Positions 47,162 through 57,569 are shown, counted from the first letter of the stretch. The stretch: DNA of 64,000 bases from Anthonomus grandis grandis (GCF_022605725.1 NC_065552.1:28717879-28781878); one strand, 5' to 3'. Program-made: numbers and translations. Notes: generated by a model from the letters alone, not told the origin.

Positions 47162-47165
47162 TTAA

Positions 47166-48027
47166 AATAGCAAAGAAAGATTTTTCGGTACTTGTGAGCA
47201 CAATTTGGAAAGAGACAGATCCAGCTCTACTAACATCGGGCTTTCGTAGAGGAGGAATATGCCCATTTAACAGATCTGTCATCGACCACTCTTAATATGA
47301 TCCAGAAGCTCTACGAAGATATAAAGAACGTTTAAGAAATCCCCAACCTGCCACAGAACAACCTCTTAATGAACCCAGCAGAAGAAGCCATGAAGAGCCA
47401 TCGAGAGAAAAAACCAACCACGCAGCAGCTAGTATCAGAACCGCGACGAGAACCAATAGCAGGGCCAAGTAGACCAATACCAATAGCAGCATCAAGTAGC
47501 GGTTCTGTATCATTTGAAGAATTGTTGCTGGAAACAGTGAGGCAATCGTCCCGCCCTAACGAAAAAGAAGGAATCAAAAAAAATAACAGCAAAACATATT
47601 AATGAGAGCTCGTTAGATGAAGACGAACCGCAAATTTTAAGTGACGGTGAATCCGACGACATCACCTTTGAGACTTATGCAAAAAGGTTAGAGGAAGATA
47701 AAGAAGCATTAAAACAAGACAAATTGTTTCTCAAAGGGGTAGAAAACCTTAACATTGAAAACTGGGTTTTGGTCTCATTTAAAGGAAAGAAAAGTATACT
47801 TTTCTATGGTGGACAAATAACAACGCTTGATGAAGAATCGCAACGTACCATTAAGTTTTAAAAAAAATCAAACCGAAACGCGCATAGTTCAGTGTTTCAC
47901 TGGCCTGAACAAGAGGACCATCACTTAGTGGCTGCATCAGATATAGAACGAGTTTTACTAGAACTCACTTTAGGGCGAAGAGGAGAACTAACTTTCCCAG
48001 TATCATTTACCTCATATAACGTTAAAT
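47166..48027 (+). pseudogene. pogo transposase, C-terminal part
   Basis: After the nested element the pogo protein resumes KIAKKDFSVLVSTIWKETDP, then SGFRRGGICPFNRSVI. A stop near 47294 and a shift near 47365 follow. The tail is EPRREPIAGPSRP with a Ser-rich linker, then ENWVLVSFKGKKSILFYGGQ, and after a stop VFHWPEQEDHHLVAASDIER. It ends at TSYNVK and the stop at about 48026. The NWVLV...FYGGQI...WPEQED layout is the normal C-terminal end of this pogo type. Confidence 0.8.
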
Positions 48028-48479
48028 AAATTAAAAAAAAACATGTCACAGCCTGTTTTGCTCAACTTATCTACGAATATACTTTTCAGAAAATCTTTGA
48101 ATTTTGAGTTTTATTTCGTATCATTGCTCCACGAAAAAAGTTCATAACTTCCTTATAAATTAAGATAGGTATCAAGCTATTTTTTTTAACCCAGAATTTT
48201 TCATACTATAGTACACTTGCCCCAGATCCATCGGCAAAATAAGCACATGGCAGTTAGTAGCCGTTTCTGGGGCAAGTGTAATTAGCCAACATGTTTTTTT
48301 TATTTTGGTTTATGAAAAAAACAAAAGCAGACAAAAAATAAATAAATATGACATTGATTTAACAAAGAAATAAGCTCTGTGCCTACTAAAAATGAACCCG
48401 ATTTCTCCTTTGGTTTTTTTGTTATGAAATTTTAAAATGCCACTATAATTTTTTTGATTACACTTACCCCACTTTACCC

Positions 48480-49419
48480 TACAACAAAAGAAAACTAAAA
48501 AAAATTAAACAATTAGAGATTGTGTAGGTGGGTGACCAAAAGTGATATGGAAATAAACATTTATTTATATAAGAGCTACTTATTGGTATTTCAAAATTTA
48601 CATACATATTAAAAATACAGGACAAACACATAAACGCCCGAACTATTCAGCATGATAAATTCTTAAATTTTAAATCGATTCATTTTCATCGATAAAACAG
48701 CTATATTAAAAAAAATTAAATAAACGATTTAATTCTTACTAATATTTATATATTAAATAACAAAGCATCAATAGTAAATGCGTTTAATATAATACAAAGC
48801 GCATTCGAAAAATCTATTATTTATTTTCATAATCCTCCCCTACAATAACAACTATTTTAAAACCGGTTATGTATGCTCAATTTTAAAATAAAGGATTCGA
48901 GTTTTTTTTTCCGTGCTTTTATCGCTCTTTGTATTTTTTAGTATGGACAACTGGGCTGTCATTTGTTGTCATTGTGATTTTTTGGTGGCACAGTGTGTTG
49001 ATTTGAAATTTAATATTTTCCTATCGAGGTGTTATTTTTGCAGAGGGAAAATGACGTCAAATTACAAACTAGTTAAACCTTAGCACTCAACAATATTGCA
49101 TCATATCGTAATTATGAAAAATCAACTTGGAAATCCAAATATGATTCCTCGTAAAAAATAATTAGTTATATTAAGTTATATTATTCAAGGAGTAGATTAT
49201 TTAAAAGTCATTTTGAATAAAATTAGTAAAGCCAATAATTGTATTTTGTCTCGAAAAATTTAAAAATCGTATTATTGTATCTTAATATAAAGTATATCTT
49301 TATCTGTTTTCAAGTTATCAATGTCTAAAGAATTACAATCTCGCCTTATATTATTATTTAATTAAATATTAAAATATATACAGGTAATCTAGGATAATAA
49401 ATAAATAAAAGAAATACTG
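48480..49419. other. AT-rich intron sequence, with a dispersed repeat
   Basis: No coding frame. It includes the second copy of the repeat described at 39380-39560 (here 48890-49080: TCGCTCTTTGTATTTTTT, CTGTCATTTGTTGTCATT, ATTTTTTGGTGGC, TTTAATATTTT). The rest is simple AT-rich DNA. Confidence 0.45.
48890..49080. repeat. Dispersed repeat, copy b
   Basis: This shows the same ordered blocks as 39380-39560, with moderate divergence. It lies upstream of the mariner-like relic at 49420-50180. Confidence 0.45.
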
Positions 49420-50180
49420 AATGCAACTGATACTGATCGTCTTGCAATTGCTAAATCCACTGTTACAAAATTGAATCATAATTTAGAGGAAACTATTCTA
49501 TTAGAAACAGACAATAATTGCCATGTTGCGATAAATACAATTTCTAGAAAATGAAATTTATCAGTAGGGCCAGTAATGACAACAATACTTCGTTTAAATA
49601 AATATTATCTTCATAAAGTACAGCTGATACATAAAATGTTAGAAATTGACCGCCAAGTGCATTTTGTGAGCAGATTCTTGAGGCTAACAATAACAATGGA
49701 AATTTTATTCGAAATATAATTTTTTCTGATAAGACTACTTTAACGTTAAATGTACACGTTAACAAGCAAAACTGCAGGTATTAGGCAACTGAAAATCCTC
49801 ATTGTATCCAAGAATACCACATACAGCGCTCTTAAAAAATATTTAATTAATGTGTGGACAGGTATCGTAAAAAGTCGAATAATTGGACGAAGAAACATCA
49901 AAGGAAGAGCACTACTTGGACGTTCAATAGTTTAAACATACCCAGCTTTAGTTGTTTTATTCTCTAATTTACAAGAAGCTGACATACCTAGTAACGAAAT
50001 ATAGTTTCAACAACACGCGGCACTTTCATTTTGCCATCGCCGTTCGACAATTTCTTGATGCACCTAACAGATGGATTGGGCGAAGAGGACCAATTAAGTG
50101 GCCACCAAGGTCACCGGATACAACCCCATTAGATTTTTTCGTCTAGGGCTACTTAACATCCAAAGTTTATGTGAATAGAC
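49420..50180 (+). pseudogene. mariner-like transposase relic
   Basis: Readable pieces in order are NLSVGPVMTTILRLNKYYLH then KVQLIHKMLEIDRQVHF (about 49555-49660, the linker before the catalytic domain), YLINVWTGIVKSRIIG (about 49840-49888), FQQHAA (about 50008-50025, the second catalytic segment with Asp lost to His) and RWIGRRGPIKWPPRSPDTTP then LDFF (about 50072-50138, the third Asp). This is the insect mariner type with a WPPRSPD motif. Stops and shifts are numerous and no clean terminal repeats were found. Confidence 0.75.
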
Positions 50181-50605
50181 CAAAAGTGCCCTCTACGAAA
50201 ATTATAGATTTTTATATTATCTACAACTTTGCCATTAAGCACTTTTTATTTGAGCGCCAACTTTCGCCGAAAATAGCGATAGAAAAATGCTCCAGCTGTT
50301 TTTTTTCAGTTTTCACCCCCGCAAAACCACCCCGCAACTACCCCAGGTATGAATTTATTTTTTTTATGTTTCTGATGAACCCCTTTACCACATCCAGTCG
50401 TTCGTTTGCGGGTTGCAATTTTTTTGTTAAAAAGTACAGATTCCCCGGTCTATCAAAATATATTTTCTTTAACGAACCGATGTTTGAATTATTTGTTCAT
50501 CGGTAATAATGACACATTTAAAATAACTGCTTTAATTTGCATAATAAACGTTTCCGTTTGCGGTTCTATTTTGCCACTTATATATCCTTAATTAAATAAA
50601 CTTAC
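50181..50605. other. Intron sequence next to the first coding exon
   Basis: It holds no gene. Bases 50215-50580 have higher complexity, with GC-rich patches (CACCCCCGCAAAACCACCCC near 50318) and open frames on the plus strand that resemble nothing known. They may be the trailing part of the mariner relic or an unrelated repeat. The donor GTAAGT of the adjacent exon is at 50605-50600. Confidence 0.4.
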
Positions 50606-50758
50606 CTGGTGGAGAAGCTCTTCTGAGATATGTATTTTGATATTCTGGAAATGCGGACAAGGAATCCTGGTCTCTCATCATCTTGGATTTTCGGCAAGGG
50701 TTCTCTTAGGCATTCCAAGTATCTTAAAGAAAGTTTTTATTTGGAGACAGCTTGGAAC
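50606..50758 (-). CDS. K2P potassium channel, first coding exon (5'UTR plus residues 1-25)
   Basis: The exon is bounded by acceptor TTGTTGCAG (ending 50759) and donor GTAAGT (from 50605), on the minus strand. The reading frame that fits the next exon has stops upstream (about 50726 and 50708), then ATG ATG at 50681-50676. Coding therefore starts at 50681 and the right-hand 77 bases are 5'UTR. The short start region reads MMRDQDSLSAFPEYQNTYLR then RASPP, ending in the first base of a glycine codon completed by the exon at 39020-39208. An acceptor in front of UTR means at least one further upstream exon and a promoter lie to the right, not located. Assignment rests on frame and splice continuity more than on sequence conservation. 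Confidence 0.75.
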
Positions 50759-51479
50759 CTGCAACAAAAAACAACTAATCAGACATTTGTTTAACAATTT
50801 TAATATTTATAAGAAAAGTATTCATGTTCATATCAAAAGCTATTTCCCGTAAACTAATACTTCCTGATAAATATATCTTAAACATTACCAAATGTTAATT
50901 CTTAACTAATTCCAAAGTCTTTCGGAAGTAAGCAAATGGGAAAAGTTTCTTGGCTATGTTGTTACTATAACTGGATAGTCGGAGTTTATATTTGTTCTAA
51001 ATAGCATACGAAACTTTCGGAAGTTTTGACTGTTATAGGAATTCTTTCCTTATTTTTGACTATTAACTAAAACTTCTGCCTTGTACAAGCAGAATAAGTT
51101 AAAGTATTGTCTTTAATAGTATTTAATGGTAACATTCTTTTAGTTGCCATATTAGGTTTTAGATTTGCAGAGAACAATCTAATAATTACGAAGACTAGAA
51201 AATACTTTATACATGGTAAATAATGACTTGATAATAATTATCAAAAATAAATGGATAAAAGGCTGGTAAAAATCAAAACATTAAGTTTCATTTTAATCTC
51301 TTTACGCGAATTGGAACTAAAGGTTTACTTAAAAGGAGATTTCAATATCAAGGTAATTTTTTTAGGTCAAAAACTGTATTTGACAAAGTCTAATTACTGC
51401 TATATAAATAGCGATAACCTTAAATTTTACCTTGCGCTGCTTACTCTTTAGGGTCGTTTTTACGTAAAATTTTCAAGCC
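50759..51479. other. Non-coding, upstream intron of the channel gene
   Basis: Nothing recognised. AT-rich, with no frame or repeat that can be supported. On the minus strand it would be the end of the intron preceding the first coding exon. Confidence 0.45.
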
Positions 51480-52370
51480 TACTTTCTTTTTTTACTTTTG
51501 TTTTTTTGCTTGGCATTGTAATTTTTCAAACGCTCTAAAAAAAATTAATTTTATGCAGTAAGGAATATGAAACTGTATCGAACGCCTTGGCCCAATCAAC
51601 AAAGATACGCAATATGCTTCATATTTGTGATCTTATGTATTTGTGACTCTTACATATTTATAATTTAAGCCCAGTAATTGCATCCTCTGTGGATCTACCC
51701 ACTATGAACCCATATTGTTTAAATCGATTTTTTCACAAAACCTTAAAAACCCCTTTAAGTAACTTAACAATTATTTATGTACTTGACTATAAAACTCCAT
51801 AATAAAACTGTAACCTACACAGAATCTTACAAAAAATCAAATAAGCTGTAAATTGGATCTGAGCGTTGCGGATTTTATCTGCTCTACAGCTGGCCATTGT
51901 TAATCTCACTCATTGCTGAAGACTTTCCTTCAACCCTCACCACTTGATATTATATATCTCTGTTCTAAATGAGCGATCATATTCACACTTGTGGTGTCAA
52001 AATTTGAGCGAGGATACCATAGTCAACACAGTCAAAGGCTTTGGTCAAATCTAAAAATAATAAGGATCAAACTGTATATTGTGGAAAGCATCCAAAATGG
52101 TAGATACAAAAACTACTATCCCATGAACTGTGTTTCTCTTTTTACTTAAACCAAACTGACATGGAGAGAAAATATTTTCGGTGTTGAAGAAATTCACTAT
52201 TTGAATGGAACATTTCTCCAGAAACTTGGAAACCACATGTAGAAAAGATATTGACCTGTAGTTTTCTGGTTGGTCTGGATCCCCTTTCATGAAGATTGGA
52301 GACTCCCTTGCAACCTTTAAAACACCTTAAAACTCACCCCCTTTTAAACATAAAATTTTGTCAAGTATTT
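51480..52370 (-). pseudogene. Two adjoining LINE RT fragments
   Basis: From right to left on the minus strand: first KGDPDQPENYRSISFLHVVS with FSPCQFGLSKKRNTVHGIVV (52285-52095) and FLDLTKAFDCVDYGILA (about 52060-52005, motif A). Then, at 51760-51545, comes a second RT start, RFKQYGFIVGRSTEDAITG, and motif A IFVDWAKAFDTVSYSLLH. Two motif A copies in tandem mean two different LINE copies are juxtaposed, both lacking the catalytic box. Boundaries are approximate. Confidence 0.7.
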
Positions 52371-52529
52371 CAATTGATAAATATTTTATTTTTGAATGTT
52401 CCAAATAGCTGTATGTTGAGGCCATATATATCACGTCTGTGTTTGTTGCTTAGCTGATCCAAAATTTCTCTTATACAAAGTAATCCTGATTACTTTAGGA
52501 TTTTAACATAACTTAGTTAATTTTCAATT

Positions 52530-52690
52530 TCGTGTTTGTGACCCAATATCTTCAATATTGCGGAGGGTTGTTGGGTGGGGTCAGAAATAAAACAGAAACC
52601 TGTTTACCTAAATGTCGACGTTTCGACTTATATTAAGTCATTCTCAGGACACTGAGTCTAGGTTTCTTAAGTTATAATTAAAATAGGAGC
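52530..52690. repeat. Possible Penelope-type or other repeat with GACGTTTCGAC box
   Basis: The string GTCGACGTTTCGACTTATAT near 52614 followed by TCATTCTCAGGACACTGAG resembles the 'CGTTTCGxC ... TCxTCAG' signature of insect Penelope pseudo-LTRs. GTCGACGTTTCGAC is also a near palindrome. No coding part is attached, so the identity is uncertain. Confidence 0.35.
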
Positions 52691-52749
52691 GTAGAATTAT
52701 TTTTAACATGGGTTAAATTGTAGTAATAACTTAGTTAAAATAAAAGACA

Positions 52750-53830
52750 GTAAAATATTAAAAAGCTAGTTATATGAAATTTTTATTTCTTAAAAATAAT
52801 TCCAGTTAAATGACCTCCGCTTTTCTCAATACACTCTAGAATCCTTTAAAATTCTCCATAACCCTATGCAACATATCAACGGTAATATTAGCAATTTCTA
52901 CAATAATTCATTTTAAGCTCCTAAATGGTTGTTGGCTTAACAACGAAGACCTTCTGCTTTAGGTAGTCCCACAAAAAGTATTCGCAAGCTGTTAGATCTG
53001 GCGATCTTGCAGGCCCGTCAATATCTCGTCGTCTAGAAATAACGGGTTGCGGAAACAATCTTTGCAAAGAGTTTAAGGTTGCTCTTATGATATCTAAATT
53101 AGCATCATCTTGCTGGAACTATGATTGGCTGTTCTGTAGAAATCTGTTTTTAGTTGCTGTTTAAAAAAATGATAATTCATATTGGTATACAGCTCAAAAT
53201 TGACCCTAATTGTGTTTTCATTATCATCTTCAAAAAAGTAGGGATTAAAACTTCCCATGGATGATATAGCACACCATACTGTTACCTTCGGGGTGCATAA
53301 AAGTTGTTTTCTGAACTCCAATAACGGAAATTTTATTTGTTGGTGTAGATAAATGAAAGTGCCCTTCGTTAGACATTCACAAATTTTGAATATAAGTTTC
53401 AGCAGAACGTATACGATTTAAGATGTCTATTGATTTTAGTGCTTGGGCTATTCGAATTTTCCATTCGTGAAAATTAAGATCTTTGTGCCATATTCGAAGC
53501 AGAGAAGGAGGTTCAACATTTTGGACTGTTCCCTACAGAATTTTTAACTCGGTCGGCGTTTTTATACTTTTCCTTGGTCCCTTATATTTGACTTTGACAA
53601 CTGAACCTGTGTTTTCAAAGTTACGTACCCATTCCTTTATAGCATTGGAACTCTGCCATGCCGATAAATATGGAAATAAATTCATTAATGCCACTGGGCG
53701 GCGTTTAAACAGTTATTATTTTTGTACTACAATTAAATCACAAGAGCACGTTGCTCACCGGGCCATTGCTCCATAGTTACTAAATGGTATACGTAACAAA
53801 TAATTTAACAAAACTATCCATAGCCACTAT
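52750..53830 (-). pseudogene. mariner-like transposase 2, degraded
   Basis: On the minus strand, pieces appear in order. They are NTGSVVKVKYKGPRKSI (about 53615-53565), EPPSLLRIWHKDLNFHEWKI then RIAQALKS (about 53510-53440), MSNEGHFHLST (about 53375-53345, the first catalytic segment, with Asp-Glu replaced) and KVTVWCAISSMGSFNPYFFE (about 53290-53235). After the second catalytic region come DGPARSPDL-type residues and FLWDYLKQKVF (about 53010-52950), and the tail CIEKSGGHL (about 52840-52815). Its frames are broken at several sites. It lies immediately left of a better-preserved relative in opposite orientation. Confidence 0.75.
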
Positions 53831-53888
53831 TCATGGTTGCGAAATAACAACATTATCAAAACTTCTCGCTCCCAAAGACCACCTTGTA

Positions 53889-55138
53889 AAGGGTGGGCAA
53901 TCTATTAGTCCGATTTTGATAGCCTGTCAATAGTGGCGCTGTTAACTTTAGCACCATATGTTGTTGATTATAGGCTAGTTCTAACCTTCCGCTGGACAAA
54001 TATGAATTGGTTTTCTTTAGAACAACGCTTTGAAATACTGAAAACTTATTTTGAATGTTGTTCTCTCATGAGTAAGACAGTTTGAAAATTGTGTACAAAA
54101 TTTGGAAAAATGAAGTGCCCACCGCGCGTGCTATTGGAAAATTGGTGCACAAAATTCGTGAAACTGGGATGCTGGTCGATTCCAGACGTATGCCGCATAC
54201 ACGTCCGGTACGTACAGCTGAAGCAATCGCTGCAGTGACCGAAAGTGTTCGTCATAACCCCAGAACATCTACCCAGCGCAGAAGTCAACAAGTGACCATT
54301 TCAGGAACCACTCTGAGGAGGATTTTGCGCAAAGACCTCGGTATGTTTGCGTACAAAATCCAACTCATTCAGAAATTGAAACCGAATGACCTTCCATAAC
54401 GTTTACGCTTCGCAGAGTGTGCTTTAAATGAGTTGAACGATGACCCAAATTTCGCACGAAAAATCATCTTTTCTGACGAAACGCATTTTCACCTTGGCGG
54501 CTACGTTAACAAACAAAATTGCAGAATTTGGGAAACGGACAATCCACACGTCGTCGTACAGAAGCCAATGCATCCAGCCCGAGTCACTGTGTGGTGTGGA
54601 TGTTGGAGTGGTGGCGTGAGTGGTCCTTTCTTTTTCGAAAATGCGGAAGGTCGCGCCGTGAACGTTATCACAATACGATAACTGAATTCTTATGGTAAGA
54701 ATTGGAAGATATCGATCTCGACGAATTATGGTTTCAACAAGATGGCGCAACTTGTCATACCGCAGGGCGTAGCATCAACCTTCTGTGCACAAGATTCAAC
54801 AACCATGAGATTAGCCGTTTCGGCGATGTCCATTGGCCTGCTCGCAGCTGCGATTTGACGCCGCTAGACTTTTTTCTATGGGGTGCATTGAAGAGTGCAG
54901 TTTATGCCAACAATCCCCAAACAATTGATCACTTGAAACAGAATATTCGTACCGCAATTGCCCAAATTGGTCAGGAAACAGTGGACAAAGTGTTGTGGCT
55001 AACATTTTAATGAAATCATTTTCCATAGTTAATCGGAAGAAACACTGTATCAAATAAAGCGAAATTCGTTGAAAAAAAAATCAACTTTTGTCCATTTAAT
55101 AATCAAATCAAAATGGGACCAATAGATGACCCACCCTT
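53889..55138 (+). mobile_element. mariner-like element, 1.25 kb, with ~31-bp TIRs
   Basis: Terminal inverted repeats AAGGGTGGGCAATCTATTAG then TCCGATTTTGAT (53889-53920) match the inverted right end (55107-55138) with four differences. TA flanks both ends (53887-53888 and 55139-55140), the standard target. The single transposase gene fills the interior on the plus strand. Length and layout are those of a complete mariner-type element. Confidence 0.9.
54000..55010 (+). pseudogene. mariner-like transposase, near-complete with few lesions
   Basis: The start is MNWFSLEQRFEILKTYFECC. A frameshift in the A-run near 54108 leads to NEVPTARAIGKLVHKIRETG and a helix-turn-helix segment through TISGTTLRRILRKDLGMFAY. 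One in-frame stop (54397-54399, TAA where CAA is likely) precedes RLRFAECALNELNDD. The catalytic parts are IIFSDETHFHLGGYVNKQNC (Asp 54475-54477), FQQDGATCHTA (Asp 54741-54743) and CDLTPLDFFLWGALK (Asp 54852-54854), with 36 residues between the last two. A shift near 54660 and a stop at 54695-54705 separate the first and second parts. All catalytic residues are intact; only about three or four lesions inactivate it. Confidence 0.88.
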
Positions 55139-55405
55139 TATTATTAAAACTTACTTCCTTAAAGGAGAAGGCAGATTTAGGTGTATCTGAGTTTTGCAAA
55201 CTATTTTATTAAAATCATTAGGACTTGGCAAGGATATCTTGGACCCCATGACGGTGCTTGTTTACTAATTGTACACGTGGTCTTATTGGGATCTGTACAA
55301 GTAAGAATTAAGTCATTTGCTCTGATTTTTGCCATAATTAAATATTCCCTATTCTTTTTTTGTTAAGATTTAAAGTGATTTTGTATATCTAAAGTATTCA
55401 TTATA

Positions 55406-57550
55406 CAGGGTGTTTGGAAGTTGAGTAGCCAAACGGAAATGGTGAATAGGTGAGGTTACTGGCTATTTAAAACGCATAGTATTTTTTTGTTTTTCTCAAG
55501 TTTAAGGAGTGATTTATTTTTTCCTTTTTTTATTAGATTTTCCCAATTTTTTTACTTTAACCTTCAATTTTTTTTTAAATTTTTGGCCAAAATGGTGCAC
55601 AATTAATTTTATTTTAAAGACTAATCTTGTCTCATTCAGATTTAGCTAATAACTGAGAAAAATATTTAAAAAGAAACTAATAGTGGAGTAACAAACTTCC
55701 TCAAATCAATAGAAAAAAAATGTACTGTCAACTTTACAATGGAAAAAATAATAATAAAAAAAAATTTGTGGTAATTTAAAATGTGTTAAAAAACTTCTCT
55801 AGTTAATAGTCTTTCTAACCATATGCCACATGTAACTAAAATAATTAGGTAACTTACGAAAAACAAATAAGTTTGTCTTGAAGGACACGTGAACCAATTT
55901 CTTGAAAGCAACCTAATTGTAAAACCATATTTTTTACTTCAAATCGTTTATTTATAAGTATTGCTCAAATTAATGGCCATTATTTCAAATACACGGGTAA
56001 CATCGCTTTCTTATTTCTCTTGTGGTGTACTGTAATGTTAGTTCCCGTCTTATTATTACAAAAGCGTCATTAATTTTTCCTATCAATTATTCCCTTGTAT
56101 TTAGAGGTTCGAAATACACAAGTTAGTTTGCACGGCCCCAGACGTAAAAATCAAGCGGCCGTCAAGTCCGGTGATCTTGCAGGCCATGGGATAGGGCCAT
56201 CTCTGCCAATTTAAGTATTGGGAAATGCATTGTCTAGGTGCTCCCGGATCGTCAATCTCCACTGCGCTGGGCATCCATCATGTTGAAACGTCATTTGTTC
56301 TTCATTGACAAAATTTGGAACCCCGTTCAAGAGTTCGGGCAGATCATTTAATAAAAAATCTACATAATTATCCCCTTTCAAATTATTCGGTAAATAATGT
56401 GGACCAATAAGGGTATTACCAATTAGGCCCGCCCAAACGTTTACTGAGAATTTCCTTTAAAAGGACACGACTTAATTTTTGGGTTTTCTTCTTTTGGAGC
56501 CTAATAATGCAAATTATGAAAGTTGGTAATTCCCTCCCTTGAAAACTTGGATTCATCTGTTCACAGTTTTTTCAAGAAATCGCGGTTATCCACATCCATA
56601 TGTAGCAGGAGGCGGCAAAACTGAATGCGTCTTTGTTACTCATTTTCTTTAAGATCTTGCACGGGCGTGTAATGAAAGGGATGCTTTTCGTTGGCATGAA
56701 GAACAGACCACCTTCCATACACTTAGGTTTAGATTGGCAGCTACAGTCCGGATGCTCGTTGTTGAATCTTCGTCAAAAGCTTCCAGAATTCGTTCGTCAT
56801 CAGCAATATTACGTTGTCTGCGAACTCCAGGTTCACGGCGATTTAGACTACCAGTTTCTCTTAAGCGTCTAAAGGTCATTTCAAAAATATGACTATTAGG
56901 TTGGTGTCTATTGGGAAAACGCTCTTGATAAATTCTTTTTGCTTCTCGTCCATTTCCATCAGCTCTACCATATACCATTAGGATATGTAGTAGTAGGTAA
57001 GTAGCGGAGTAATACAAGTCTTGAATAAATAATACTCGTATTATGGTTAGCGACAGGTAACAGTTTAAGGTTTAAGGTAGCGGGGCACAGAGAGAATGTC
57101 GCCGAATGATAAAGGAGATTATAGCGTAGTAATTTTTCTTTATACTCCAGGCACTTTTTTATCACTTCCTGAGTGATAAAAAGTGATCCTCCACTTTTTT
57201 TTATTATTATTTTTGCCATTGTAAAATTGACGTTACATTTTTTTCTGTTGATTTGGGGACGTTTGTTACTCTATTATTAGTTTCTCTTTAAATATTTTTT
57301 TTCAGTTATTACCTAAATCTGAATAAGACAACATTAGCCTTTAAAGTAAAAGTAATTGTACGTCATTTTGGTCAAAAACTAAAAAAAAAATTGAAGGTTA
57401 AAGTAAAAAAAACAGGAAAAATCTAATAAAAAAAAAAAAATATATTACTCCTTAAATTTGAGAAAAAACAAAAAAATACTATGCGTTTTAAATAGCCTCA
57501 CCTCACCTATTCACTATTTCCGTTTGGCTACTCACTTTCCAAACACCCTG
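55406..57550 (-). mobile_element. Tc1/mariner-superfamily element with ~190-bp inverted repeats
   Basis: The left end from 55406 (CAGGGTGTTTGGAAGTTGAG) and the inverted right end from 57550 (CAGGGTGTTTGGAAAGTGAG) match for about 190 bp with scattered differences. The match runs through TAGCCAAACGGAAATAGTGA-type and TTTTTGTTTTTTCTCAA-type blocks to TTTTTGGCCAAAATG near 55595. TA flanks both sides (55404-55405 and 57551-57552). The transposase is on the minus strand. Such long termini are unusual for ordinary mariner elements. Length is 2145 bp. Confidence 0.88.
56130..57000 (-). pseudogene. Transposase of the long-TIR element
   Basis: The N-terminal part (57000-56650) reads VYGRADGNGREAKRIYQERF then PNRHQPNSH, FRRLRETGSLNRR and TTSIRTVAANLNLSVWKVV, a helix-turn-helix DNA-binding domain of a type widespread in insect Tc1/mariner relatives. 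After shifts the catalytic half reads TDESKFSREGITNFHN (Asp 56557-56555), NVWAGLIGNTLIGPHYLPNN (about 56440-56382), MTFQHDGCPAQW (Asp 56279-56277) and PIPWPARSPDLTAA (Asp 56168-56166), with 36 residues between the last two Asp. In-frame stops occur at several points, including between these two motifs. All three catalytic residues are preserved. Confidence 0.8.
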
Positions 57551-57569
57551 TATATATGTTTTACCCAGC

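Larger units (their letters stand above)
43259..48479 (+). mobile_element. pogo-like DNA transposon, 5.2 kb including a nested piggyBac
   Basis: Terminal inverted repeats of about 25 bp lie at 43259-43283 (GGGTGAGGTGGGGTAAATGT then AATCA) and 48455-48479 (inverted, two differences). They are flanked by TA at 43257-43258 and 48480-48481, the target of the Tc1/mariner/pogo superfamily. Further copies of the GGGGYAAGTGTAATCA-type motif lie inside both ends (43287, 43608, 43639, 43663, 43684, 48212 and 48267). The transposase occupies 43886-44919 and 47166-48027, interrupted by the piggyBac at 44924-47161. Without the insertion the element would be about 3.0 kb. Confidence 0.9.

Noticed and set aside
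57160..57205. Short inverted repeat around CACTTTTTATCAC as a terminator hairpin
   Set aside because: It is AT-rich, lies inside the long-TIR transposon next to its transposase N-terminus, and intrinsic terminators are not expected in an animal nuclear genome.
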